13,505 bases of DNA from Desulfovibrionaceae bacterium UBA6814 (GTDB lineage Bacteria; Desulfobacterota; Desulfovibrionia; Desulfovibrionales; Desulfovibrionaceae). Made by a program: the position numbers and the translations under genes. The notes under the pieces are model-generated. The model worked only from the letters and a program-made list of their open reading frames with translations. It made no database searches and was not told where the DNA came from. Within the stretch, counting starts at the first letter, position 1; each line of letters opens with the position of its first letter. Below are positions 1-7,304 of this stretch, piece after piece. The stretch is taken from assembly GCA_002452635.1 (NCBI GenBank), contig DKEU01000212.1, forward strand, positions 1 to 13,505, in the 5' to 3' direction.

Positions 1-2
1 GC

Positions 3-692
3 GGCACCTCGGCGGCCATCGCCACGGCCGCGGCCTGCCGGGCCAAGAAGGAGGAGCTGACCCTGTCCATCGGCCTGTCCCTGGTGTTCACCGCCATCAT
101 GATGATCCTGATGCCCGCCTTCATCAAGGCGGTGGGCATGCCGCACGTGCTGGGCGGGGCCTGGATGGGCGGCACCATCGACGCCACCGGCGCGGTGGCC
201 GCGGCGGGCGCGTTCCTGTCCGAGCAGGCCCTGTACGTGGCCGCTACCATCAAGATGATCCAGAACGTGCTCATCGGCGTGACCGCCTTCTGCGTGGCCG
301 TGTACTGGTGCGCCAAGGTGGACTGCGTCGAGGGGCAGAAGGTGAGTTGGATGGAGATCTGGCACCGCTTCCCCAAGTTCGTGCTGGGCTTCCTGGCCGC
401 CTCCATCGCCTTCTCGCTCATCTCCAAGACCATGGGCCCCGACGCGGGCTACACCCTGGTGGACCACGGCGTGCTGCGCGGACTCTCCAGCGCGTGCCGC
501 GGCTGGTTCTTCGCCCTGTCCTTCGCGGCCATCGGCCTGGCCACCAACTTCCGGGAGCTGGCCCACTACTTCAAGGGCGGCAAGCCGGTCATCCTGTACG
601 TGTGCGGCCAGAGCTTCAACCTGTTGCTGACCCTGGGCATGGCCTACGTCATGTTCTACTGGGTGTTCCCGGACATCACCGCGAAGATCTAG
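3..692 (+). CDS. Putative sulfate exporter family transporter (YeiH/UPF0324-like), C-terminal 229 residues
   Basis: Partial at the 5' edge: the frame is open from base 3 and ends at TAG 690-692. It is an integral inner-membrane protein thought to export sulfate or related sulfur oxyanions; the family link is by resemblance and the substrate is not proven here. The visible part opens with the GTSAAIATAAA segment, typical of the family's re-entrant or pore region. Several hydrophobic helices follow (visible residues about 20-40, 60-75, 80-100, 120-140, 165-185, 200-225). The segments FPKFVLGFLAAS and FALSFAAIGLATNFREL, followed by FKGGKP, closely match the conserved C-terminal half of YeiH proteins. 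A charged loop (about 100-118) separates two helix bundles. The next gene, a small membrane protein, follows after 79 bp containing a strong hairpin. A two-component system lies downstream in the same direction, so the exporter may be its target or partner. The promoter is outside the window. Confidence 0.87.
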   Translation, partial: GTSAAIATAAACRAKKEELTLSIGLSLVFTAIMMILMPAFIKAVGMPHVLGGAWMGGTIDATGAVAAAGAFLSEQALYVAATIKMIQNVLIGVTAFCVAVYWCAKVDCVEGQKVSWMEIWHRFPKFVLGFLAASIAFSLISKTMGPDAGYTLVDHGVLRGLSSACRGWFFALSFAAIGLATNFRELAHYFKGGKPVILYVCGQSFNLLLTLGMAYVMFYWVFPDITAKI

Positions 693-712
693 GCATTCCC
701 CACAACCCGGCC

Positions 713-739
713 GCCCGGGGCGGATGGTCCGCCCCGGGC
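713..739 (+). other. Intercistronic GC hairpin between exporter and small membrane protein
   Basis: Perfect 12-bp inverted repeat (713-724 with 728-739) and a 3-base loop (tgg), 20 bp after the exporter stop and 32 bp before the next start. No T tract follows, so it does not look like an intrinsic terminator. It may protect the 3' end of the exporter mRNA or lower readthrough. Several more GGCC blocks follow (739-750) and could form competing folds. The structure is seen in the sequence; the role is inferred. Confidence 0.55.
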
Positions 740-771
740 CGGCCGGCCGGCAGAGCCCTGCGGAGAAGCCC

Positions 772-1035
772 ATGGAAAACGCATCCCTTTGCAAGCGCTG
801 GCTGGCCCTGGCCGTGTGCGCCTTTTGCTGCTGGGCCATGGTGTTCGTGGTGCTGCCCGCGGTGAACCGGACCTTCCCGGCCATGGACCGGCTGGGCAGG
901 GTCGCCGAGGAGAACAACATCCGCGTGGGCATGTTCTTCTACACCGACGTGGAGGTCACGGCCGCCGCCAACCTGAACATGGCGAGCACCATCCGCTTCA
1001 TGCCCCACGGCGGAGGGGGGCGGGACCGGAACTGA
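772..1035 (+). CDS. Small single-pass membrane protein of unknown function (87 aa)
   Basis: I do not recognise a named family. ATG 772 is chosen because GGAG (762-765) lies 6 bases upstream and the protein then opens with a short charged N-terminus (MENASLCKRW). An in-frame ATG at 724 lies inside the preceding hairpin and is unlikely. Residues about 10-28 form one hydrophobic helix rich in Ala, Cys and Phe (LALAVCAFCCWAMVFVVLP), with positive residues just before it. About 58 residues follow, with a polar segment and a Gly/Arg tail (HGGGGRDRN). The helix orientation by the positive-inside rule puts the C-terminal part in the periplasm. It sits 79 bp after the exporter and 98 bp before the kinase, in the same direction. 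It may be an accessory subunit of the exporter or a partner of the kinase's periplasmic sensor; this is inference from position only. Confidence 0.72.
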   Translation: MENASLCKRWLALAVCAFCCWAMVFVVLPAVNRTFPAMDRLGRVAEENNIRVGMFFYTDVEVTAAANLNMASTIRFMPHGGGGRDRN

Positions 1036-1110
1036 TCCTTCGGCGGGCCCGGCGGCGCACCGGGAGGCCCATCTTGCCAGCCGAGCCCGCCGCATAGTAG
1101 TGGAGGCGCG

Positions 1111-1137
1111 ATGGGTACCCCCTGGAACGCGCCATGA
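1111..1137 (+). CDS. Possible 8-codon leader ORF coupled to the kinase gene
   Basis: ATG 1111 starts a short frame encoding MGTPWNAP and ending at TGA 1135-1137. A strong Shine-Dalgarno sequence, GGAGG (1102-1106), sits 4 bases upstream of this ATG. The stop overlaps the kinase start as ATGA (1134-1137). The kinase ATG itself has only a weak GGAA nearby, and its frame is closed by TAG at 1098-1100 with no other ATG, GTG or TTG between. Ribosomes could therefore load at the leader and restart at the kinase. The arrangement is seen directly; that it is translated is inference. The alternative is that the GGAGG is spurious or that the kinase starts at CTG 1122. Confidence 0.4.
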   Translation: MGTPWNAP

Positions 1138-3578
1138 AGATGCCCCGTTTCTACTCCGCCCAGAGCCGCTTTCTCGGCGGCCTGACCCTGGCCGCCATCG
1201 TGGTGGGCACGCTCTTTGCCGCCGGTTTCTACCTCCAGATCCGCCAGGTGCTCGAGAACGAGGTCAAGGAGCGGGCCGAGCTCATCCTGACCCAGGCCGA
1301 GGCCGTGCAGCGCTACGTACGCGAGGTGTTGCGGCCCAGGATGTACGAGGAGGTCCCGGACAAGTTCATCATCGAGGCCATGTCCACCTCCTTCGTGTCC
1401 CGCAACGTCATGGAGGGGGCCAAGGACTACACCGAGAACGCCCTCTACCGCCGGGTGGCGGTGAACGCCCGCAATCCCCAGTTCGAAGCCACCCCCATGG
1501 AGCGCGAGCTCATCGCCTTCTTTGCCGAGAATCCCCACGTGGAGCACTACGTGGGCCGGCGTTTCCTGGAAGGGGTGGAGTATTTCGTCACCGCCCGGCC
1601 GGTGCGGTTCACCGCCGGGTGCATGTACTGCCACGGCGACCCCAAGGACGCTCCGCACGAGGTGCTGGAGCGCTACGGCGAGCGCGGCTTCGGCCACGTG
1701 GAGGGCAGCACCGGGGGCATGGATTTCGTGGGCCTGCCCATGACCGCGGCGGTGGGCAAGATCCAGCGGCGGGTGATGGCGTACCTGTTGATCTTCACCT
1801 GCGCGGCCCTGCTTTTCTTCGCAGCCAGCCACCTGGTGTTCAAGCGGGTGGTGGTGGGCAACCTGCGCGGCCTGGCCCAGGTGCTCCGGGCCACGGCCGA
1901 CGACGACACCGGCGAGGCCCTGGCCCGCCAGGTGCAGAGCCGCGACGAGATCGCCGAGATGGTGGAGGGGGTGGAGAAGCTCTCCGAACACCTCACCGAG
2001 ACCCGCCGCCAGTTGCGGGAATACGCCGCCACCCTGGAGGACAAGGTGAAGCGGCGCACCGCCGAGCTCTCCCTGGAGATGGCCGAGCGCGAGGCCGACG
2101 TGGCCCTGTTCGTGGACCTCTTGGCCAGCTTCCACGGCAGCCAGACCCGGCCCGAGCTGTGGCGGCGCGCCCTGCCCCTCATCGCCCAGCGCTTCGGCCT
2201 CACCCGCGCCGCCTACGTGTGCACCTTCGCCTCGCACAACTCCTATGTCTGGCCCGAGCACGCCCGGGCCCCGGAACTGCCCGGCGACTGGGTGGCCCTG
2301 CTGACTTCCTCCCGGGACCGGGTGGAGGGCAACCTGGCGTACGTGCCCGTGGAGTCCTCGGAGGGGCACACCGAGGGCCTGCTCTGCCTGGAGCGCCGGC
2401 CTGGAGTGAGCTTCGCCGAGCGCGACCGGCCGCTGTTGCGCGCCCTGGGCCGGCAGTTGGGCATCGCCGCCGAGTACCTGGGCGCCCTGGACAGCATCCT
2501 GCGCCACAGCGAAAAGCTCCAGTCCATCTTCGAGGGCATCAGCGACCCGCTCCTGCTCATGGACGCCGGGGGTCGGGCCATCGTCACCAACCAGGCGGCC
2601 CGCGACTTGGCCGCCGCGCTCTCGGGCGGCGCGGTGAAGGACGGCGAACTCATCCCGCTGTTGTGCGCGGACCAGGGCGGGGGCGGGGATTGCGACATCT
2701 CCCGCGCCGCGGCCCAGGGCGAGTTCGCCACCCGGGAGGTGGTTACCGCCGACGGCCGCACCTTCGCCCTGGGCCTGCACCCGGTGGCCGCGGCCAAGGA
2801 GGAGGCCGGCCGGGTGGTGGTGCACGTGCGCGAGGTCACGGCCGAGCGCCGGCTTTTCGAGCAGATGTCCCGGGCCGAGCGGCTGGCCTCGGTGGGCAAG
2901 CTGGCCGCCGGCCTGGCCCACGAGCTGAACAACCCCCTGGGGGTCATCCGCTGCTACGCCGAACTGCTGGCCAAGTCCGCGTCCAGCGAGGAGCAGAAGG
3001 GCGACGCCGCGGTGATCCTCAAGCACACCGACCAGGCCAAGGGCGTGCTGCGCGACCTGTTGGATTTCGCCCGGCCCAAGGCCGCCACCGACCGGAACAC
3101 GGACCTGGCCGAGGCCGCGCGAGCCGTGGCCGGCGTGTTCGCGCCCCAGGCCGCCAAGCGCGACGCCACCATCTCGGTGCAGGCCCCTCCCGGGCTGCCC
3201 CCGGTGCGGGTGGAGCCCCAGGTGGTGGAGCACATGCTGGCCAACCTCCTGCTCAATGCCCTGGACGTGCTGCCTTCGCCGGGCGGCAGCATCGCCGTGG
3301 GCCTGGAGCAGGACCCGGTCGCGAACGAATTGGTGCTGAGCGTGGTGGACAACGGCCCGGGCATCCCGGTCGAGAACCTGCCCCACATCTTCGACCCCTT
3401 TTTCACCACCAAGGAGGTGGGCAAGGGCACCGGCCTGGGCCTCACGGTGATCTACGGGTTCATGCGCGACCTGGGCGGCCGGGTGGAGGCCGCCAACCGG
3501 CTGGGGGGGGGAGCGGCGTTCACCTTGCGATTCCCGCTGCGTCCTGCTGAGGCCGCGGCCAGACAGGAGGGGGTGTGA
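1134..3578 (+). CDS. Sensor histidine kinase with periplasmic heme-c DUF3365-like domain, HAMP, GAF-like and PAS domains
   Basis: Membrane sensor kinase of a two-component pair, 814 aa. TM1 spans about residues 14-35. The periplasmic part (about 36-212) resembles the DUF3365/Tll0287-like family and carries a CMYCH heme-c attachment motif at 163-167. TM2 spans about 213-235, followed by a HAMP-like linker (236-290) and a coiled coil (290-320). A GAF-like region follows at about 325-450 and a PAS region at about 460-570. The HisKA H-box has the phosphoacceptor His596 in AGLAHELNNPLG. The HATPase domain shows an N-box (Asn704, Asn708), DNGPGI (739-744) and GKGTGLGL (763-770), so it looks catalytically complete. 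A heme in the sensor domain suggests redox or gas-ligand sensing across the inner membrane. Translation of the regulator overlaps the last codons by 4 bp. A run of nine G (3503-3511) lies near the 3' end. Start choice is discussed with the leader ORF. Confidence 0.93.
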   Translation: MKMPRFYSAQSRFLGGLTLAAIVVGTLFAAGFYLQIRQVLENEVKERAELILTQAEAVQRYVREVLRPRMYEEVPDKFIIEAMSTSFVSRNVMEGAKDYTENALYRRVAVNARNPQFEATPMERELIAFFAENPHVEHYVGRRFLEGVEYFVTARPVRFTAGCMYCHGDPKDAPHEVLERYGERGFGHVEGSTGGMDFVGLPMTAAVGKIQRRVMAYLLIFTCAALLFFAASHLVFKRVVVGNLRGLAQVLRATADDDTGEALARQVQSRDEIAEMVEGVEKLSEHLTETRRQLREYAATLEDKVKRRTAELSLEMAEREADVALFVDLLASFHGSQTRPELWRRALPLIAQRFGLTRAAYVCTFASHNSYVWPEHARAPELPGDWVALLTSSRDRVEGNLAYVPVESSEGHTEGLLCLERRPGVSFAERDRPLLRALGRQLGIAAEYLGALDSILRHSEKLQSIFEGISDPLLLMDAGGRAIVTNQAARDLAAALSGGAVKDGELIPLLCADQGGGGDCDISRAAAQGEFATREVVTADGRTFALGLHPVAAAKEEAGRVVVHVREVTAERRLFEQMSRAERLASVGKLAAGLAHELNNPLGVIRCYAELLAKSASSEEQKGDAAVILKHTDQAKGVLRDLLDFARPKAATDRNTDLAEAARAVAGVFAPQAAKRDATISVQAPPGLPPVRVEPQVVEHMLANLLLNALDVLPSPGGSIAVGLEQDPVANELVLSVVDNGPGIPVENLPHIFDPFFTTKEVGKGTGLGLTVIYGFMRDLGGRVEAANRLGGGAAFTLRFPLRPAEAAARQEGV

Positions 3579-4981
3579 GCAACGAGGCCCAGCGTATCCT
3601 GGTGGTGGACGACGAGGCCGACTTCGCCCGCGGCCTGGTGCGCCTGCTGTCCGCAGAGTTCCCCCAGGCCGTGGCCGAGGCCGCCTTCTCCGGAGAGGAG
3701 GGCCTCCAGGTCCTGGCCGAGCGCGGCGCGGACGTGTGCCTCACCGACCTGCGCATGCCGGGCATGGACGGCCTGGCCTTCCTGTCGCAGGCCCTGGTCC
3801 GGGACCCCCGGCTCACGGTGGTCATGCTCACCGCCCACGGCAGCATCGAGACCGCGGTGCAGGCGGTGCGCGACGGGGCCTACGACTTCCTGACCAAGCC
3901 CGTGGCCGGCGACGACCTGTTCCGGGTGGTGGGCAAGAGCCTGGAGCGCAGCCGGCTCATGGCCGAGAACCGCCGTCTGCACGACCTCCTGTCCGGCCAG
4001 TACGGCGTGCTGGTGGGGTCCAGCCCGGCCATGCAGCGGCTGCGCCAGGCCATCGCCGCGGTGGCCGGGGCCGAGTACCCGGTGCTGGTGCGGGGCGAAT
4101 CCGGTTCGGGCAAGGAGCTGGTGGTGCGGCTCATCCACGCGGCCTCCTCCCGGGCGGCCAAGCCCCTGGTGGTGGTCAACTGCCCGGCCGTGCCCGAGAA
4201 CCTCATGGAGAGCGAGCTGTTCGGCCACGTGAAGGGAGCCTTCACCGGCGCGGACCGGGACCGCCAGGGCCTGTTCACCACGGCCCAGGGCGGCACCCTG
4301 CACCTGGACGAGATCGGCGATATCCCCCTGGGGGTGCAGACCAAGCTCCTTCGGGTGCTCCAGGAGCGGGAGGTGCGGCCGGTGGGGGCGAGCCGGACCC
4401 TCAAGGTGGACGCCCGGGTGGTGGCCTCCACCAACCAGGACCTGGAGGCCAAGATAGCGGCCCACGCCTTTCGCGAGGATCTCTATTACCGCCTGAACGT
4501 GCTGGCGGTCACCGTGCCGCCCCTGCGCGAACGGAGCGAGGACATCCCTCTGCTGGCCCGGCACTTCCTGAACCAGGCGGTCACCGAGATGGGGGCCTCG
4601 GAAAAGGCCGTGGCCCCGGAGGTGCTGGCCTGGCTCGCCAAGCGGGACTGGCCGGGCAACGCCCGGGAACTGCAGAATTTCATGCGTCGCCTGGCGGTGT
4701 TCTGCCCCGAGCCCGAGGTGACCATGCGCTGGGCCCGGCTGGCCGAGGCCGGGGCCGGAGTCGGGGCCGCGACCCTGCCCTTCGAGGTCGGGATGTCCCC
4801 GTACAAGGAGGCCAAGGCCCGGCTGGTGGACCAGTTCACCGGGGGGTACGTGCAGGAGCTCCTGCGCGCCTGCCGGGGCAACGTGTCCGAGGCTGCGCGG
4901 GTCTCGGGCCTGTCCCGGGTGGCGGTGCAGAAGATCATGGCCCGCCTGGGGTTGGACTCCAGGTCTTTCAAGGCCAAGTAG
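3575..4981 (+). CDS. Sigma-54-dependent NtrC-family response regulator
   Basis: Cytoplasmic transcription activator, 468 aa, the evident partner of the upstream kinase. GTG 3575 overlaps the kinase stop (GTGA), with AGGAGGGG just upstream as ribosome site. The receiver domain (about 5-120) has acidic residues D12/D13, phosphoacceptor D58 in LTDLRMPGMDG, and K108. The AAA+ domain (about 145-375) has Walker A GESGSGK (174-180), the sigma-54 contact loop GAFTGA (221-226), Walker B LHLDE (242-246) and arginine-rich PPLRERSED. All key residues are present, so it should remodel RNA polymerase carrying sigma-54. The Fis-type helix-turn-helix lies near 436-455 (NVSEAARVSGLSRVAVQKIM). Its targets are not shown: I found no clear -24/-12 element inside the window, but the promoter of the exporter lies outside it. 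Confidence 0.95.
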   Translation: MSNEAQRILVVDDEADFARGLVRLLSAEFPQAVAEAAFSGEEGLQVLAERGADVCLTDLRMPGMDGLAFLSQALVRDPRLTVVMLTAHGSIETAVQAVRDGAYDFLTKPVAGDDLFRVVGKSLERSRLMAENRRLHDLLSGQYGVLVGSSPAMQRLRQAIAAVAGAEYPVLVRGESGSGKELVVRLIHAASSRAAKPLVVVNCPAVPENLMESELFGHVKGAFTGADRDRQGLFTTAQGGTLHLDEIGDIPLGVQTKLLRVLQEREVRPVGASRTLKVDARVVASTNQDLEAKIAAHAFREDLYYRLNVLAVTVPPLRERSEDIPLLARHFLNQAVTEMGASEKAVAPEVLAWLAKRDWPGNARELQNFMRRLAVFCPEPEVTMRWARLAEAGAGVGAATLPFEVGMSPYKEAKARLVDQFTGGYVQELLRACRGNVSEAARVSGLSRVAVQKIMARLGLDSRSFKAK

Positions 4982-4986
4982 CCGCC

Positions 4987-5796
4987 GTGCTGCGCGATTT
5001 CCTGGACTCCCTGGTCATGTCCTGCGGGGCCGCGGCCCGCCGCCTGGGGCTCATGTCTTCGTCCGTTTTACTGGCCGCCCGCCACCGCCGCTGCCGGGCG
5101 GCCTGGGAGCCCCACCTGGCCCGCACCCGGGAACTGGTGGCCCGGGCCGCGGCGGACTGCCCGGGCCGGGGCCTGGCCGTGGTGGTGGGCTCCGGCCACC
5201 TGCTGGACGTGCCCCTGGACGAGCTGGCCGCGCGCTTCCGCCAGGTGGTCCTGGCCGATGTGGTCCATCCCTGGAGCGCGCGCCGGGCGGCGCGCCGCCT
5301 GCCCAACGTCTCGCTGCTGGAGTTCGACGTCACCGGCCTGCACCCGGCCGTGCTCCGCCTCTGCCGCGACAGGGTGCGCGCCCCCCTGCCCGCGCCCGCG
5401 CCGCCCGTGCTGCCCGGGCCGCGGCCGGATTTCCTGGTGTCCCTGAACCTGCTCTCCCAGATCACCATCCGGCCGGTTTCCGCCCTGCGCGAGCACCTGG
5501 CCGACCCGGACGAGGAGGCGCTGAAGGCCCTGGCCCGGGGCTTGGTGGAGGCCCATCTGGCCTGGCTGTCCGTCGCTGCGGAACGGGTTTGCCTGGTATC
5601 GGACTACCTGCGGGTGGTGCGCGGGAATGCCGGGGAGCTGGCGCGCATCGACCTGTTGCACGGCGCGGCCCTGCCCCCGGGAGAGGACTGGGAGTGGCTC
5701 CTGGCCCCCCGGCCCGAAGCCCGCGCCGATGCGGACATCCTTCATCTGGTGCGGGGAGTGCCCAACTATTCTGCGGCCGTGACGCACATTGAATAA
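4987..5796 (+). CDS. Hypothetical protein with Rossmann-like (possible SAM-binding) fold, 269 aa
   Basis: I do not recognise a characterised family. GTG 4987 is taken as start, 5 bases after the regulator stop; in-frame ATGs at 5017 and 5053 are possible alternatives because no start has a strong ribosome site. Residues 63-75 form a hydrophobic strand followed by a glycine turn (LAVVVGSGHLLD), and residues 87-92 form a second strand ending in an acidic residue (VVLADV). A further strand precedes D114 (LLEFDVTG). This order resembles the nucleotide-binding half of class I SAM-dependent methyltransferases. DFLVSLNLLSQ (148-158) may correspond to the usual motif IV strand. No catalytic motif can be named. 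The protein has no membrane helix and looks cytoplasmic. Position suggests co-transcription with the two-component genes. It could be a degenerate methyltransferase or a different Rossmann protein. Confidence 0.8.
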   Translation: MLRDFLDSLVMSCGAAARRLGLMSSSVLLAARHRRCRAAWEPHLARTRELVARAAADCPGRGLAVVVGSGHLLDVPLDELAARFRQVVLADVVHPWSARRAARRLPNVSLLEFDVTGLHPAVLRLCRDRVRAPLPAPAPPVLPGPRPDFLVSLNLLSQITIRPVSALREHLADPDEEALKALARGLVEAHLAWLSVAAERVCLVSDYLRVVRGNAGELARIDLLHGAALPPGEDWEWLLAPRPEARADADILHLVRGVPNYSAAVTHIE

Positions 5797-5903
5797 TCGT
5801 ATAAATGACAAGGTGCGGGTCTTGTGATATTGCCCTTCTCCACTACGAAGAGCCGTTATCGCCATGGGGAGGCTGCGGCTTATTTTCGGGGGGGGTGTGT
5901 GTC
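5797..5903 (+). other. AT-richer gap, possible promoter for the receiver-TPR gene
   Basis: This 107-bp gap is noticeably richer in A and T than its surroundings. TATAAAT (5800-5806) resembles a -10 box but its -35 partner is poor. TTGTGA (5822-5827) with TACGAA 16 bases later (5844-5849) is a second weak candidate. A run of eight G (5888-5895) acts as the likely ribosome site of the next gene. No hairpin terminator for the upstream operon is visible, so readthrough is possible. Confidence 0.3.
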
Positions 5904-7232
5904 ATGGATGCGTTTGACACGGTCTTTCATCATGTGGGCAAATCCGGCCAGTTCACCATCCTGAGCAGCGATGTCAGCTTCATCAGCCTGTTCCGCCATC
6001 TCTTGCAGGACACCTTCGCGGTAGGGCAGGAACGGGCTGCGGCGTATTCCAACCCTTCGGTCTTTCTCTCCTCCCTGTCCGGCATGAACAGTGTCCGGCG
6101 GCCGCCGTTTTTCGTGATGGACCGCTTGGTGGCGGGCAAGGAGAGCACCTTTGCGGTGAAGAGCGTGCGCCGGCTCATACCCCTGGCCCCGATCCTGCTG
6201 GTCACCGACGATGCGGACGCCAAGCGGCTCATGGCCTATCTGGAGGCCGGAGCGGACGGGGTGCTGCGCAAGCCGGCCACCCCGGAAACCCTGCTCGTCC
6301 GCATGGCCCAGGTGCTGGACCCGCCCACCGCCGGGGCCCGGACCAAGCGCATGGCCAGCCGGCTCATCGCCAAGGGCGAGCACCGGCAGGCCCTGCAGAG
6401 CGCCTGGCGCCTGTTGGCCGAGGAGCCGGACTGCGCCGAGGCCTTCCAGGTCATCGGCGACGCCCAGTTGGCCCTGGGCAACCTGGCCCAGGCCGCCGAG
6501 GCCTATCTGAACGCCTGCCGCCGGGCCAAGCTGGCCCTGGAGCCCCTGGGGCGTCTGGCCGAAGTCTACCGCATGGACGGGGACCTGGGCCGCCAGCTCA
6601 AGTGCCTCCAGGCCATGGAGCGGCTGTGCGACCTGAACCCGGACCGCAAGGTGGACATGGGCGGCATCCATTACGCCCAGGGCCAGCAGGGTACGGCCGA
6701 GAGCTTCTTCGCCGCGGCCCAGCGGCTCACGGTGCACGAGCTGGCGGACTACGCCTCGTCCGTGCTCTCCCGCATCGGCGACGTCTACGCCGAGGCCGAG
6801 CCCCAGCAGGCCGAGGCCTACTACCGCAAGTCCCTGGAGACCAAGGGCCCGCGCCTGGACAGCGGGGACATGGCCACCATCAACCGCCTGGGCCTGCACC
6901 TGCGCCGCCGGGGCGACTGGCGCGGGGCGGTGCGGGAGTACAAGCGCGCCCTGGGCCTGGACCCGAGCCAGGACCACATCGTGCTCTACAACATCGCCAT
7001 GGCCCTGGCCGAGGGCAAGGAGCACGAGGCCGCGGCCAAGTACGCCACCGCGGCCCTGAAGGCCTCCCCGGACGGGTTCAAGGGCAACGCCACGGCCTGC
7101 TTCAACATCGCCCACGTGTATCACAAGGTGGACGACCGCCCCCGCGCCGCGGAGTTCGCCGACGCCTGCCTGGCCCTGGAGCCCCGCCACGGCCAGGCCA
7201 TGGTGCTGCGGGACATGCTCAGGGTGCACTAG
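5904..7232 (+). CDS. Degenerate receiver domain plus tetratricopeptide repeat protein
   Basis: Cytoplasmic protein of 442 aa. ATG 5904 is preferred because a G8 run (5888-5895) lies 8 bases upstream and the receiver fold begins at once; a further-upstream in-frame ATG at 5805 has no ribosome site and would add a Cys- and Gly-rich extension. Residues about 16-140 look like a response-regulator receiver. The position of the phosphoacceptor holds D73 (FFVMDR) and the conserved Lys is K123 (LRKPA), but the N-terminal acidic pair is reduced to SSD (21-23) and a loop insert (about 45-65) is present. Phosphorylation is therefore uncertain. Residues about 150-440 are helical pairs with TPR signatures, for example AEAFQVIGDAQLALGNLAQA and AVREYKRALGLDP. 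It probably acts as a protein-interaction output or scaffold. It lies 107 bp after the Rossmann protein and ends at a strong terminator. Confidence 0.85.
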   Translation: MDAFDTVFHHVGKSGQFTILSSDVSFISLFRHLLQDTFAVGQERAAAYSNPSVFLSSLSGMNSVRRPPFFVMDRLVAGKESTFAVKSVRRLIPLAPILLVTDDADAKRLMAYLEAGADGVLRKPATPETLLVRMAQVLDPPTAGARTKRMASRLIAKGEHRQALQSAWRLLAEEPDCAEAFQVIGDAQLALGNLAQAAEAYLNACRRAKLALEPLGRLAEVYRMDGDLGRQLKCLQAMERLCDLNPDRKVDMGGIHYAQGQQGTAESFFAAAQRLTVHELADYASSVLSRIGDVYAEAEPQQAEAYYRKSLETKGPRLDSGDMATINRLGLHLRRRGDWRGAVREYKRALGLDPSQDHIVLYNIAMALAEGKEHEAAAKYATAALKASPDGFKGNATACFNIAHVYHKVDDRPRAAEFADACLALEPRHGQAMVLRDMLRVH

Positions 7233-7252
7233 GCCGATTCGCAGGAAAAGCA

Positions 7253-7300
7253 CGGGCCCTGCGCAGCGCGGCTGCGCAGGGCCCGTTCGTTTTCCAGCGG
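7253..7300. terminator. Bidirectional intrinsic terminator between convergent genes
   Basis: Perfect 15-bp inverted repeat (7253-7267 with 7271-7285) around a gcg loop. On the plus strand it is followed by TTCGTTTT (7286-7293), serving the receiver-TPR gene. On the minus strand it is followed by TGCTTTTCC (from 7252 downward), serving the thioesterase gene, whose stop is at 7305. The placement between two convergent stops fits a shared terminator. Confidence 0.9.
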
Positions 7301-7304
7301 AGGC

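Noticed and set aside
1041..1092. CGGCGGGC (1041-1048) pairing with GCCCGCCG (1085-1092), a possible attenuator before the kinase
   Set aside because: Long loop and common GC blocks; such pairs are expected by chance at this base composition.
939..3386. An 815-codon open frame on the minus strand opposite the kinase
   Set aside because: It is a codon-bias shadow of the kinase gene: Gly/His/Gln/Ala-rich, no domain, and the plus strand holds a full kinase with all motifs.
5812..5833. A possible sigma-54 promoter before the receiver-TPR gene
   Set aside because: The GG and GC landmarks are 12 bases apart instead of 10 and the flanking consensus is missing.
5805..5903. An upstream ATG extending the receiver-TPR protein by 33 residues
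   Set aside because: No Shine-Dalgarno sequence, and the extension is not receiver-like; ATG 5904 fits better.
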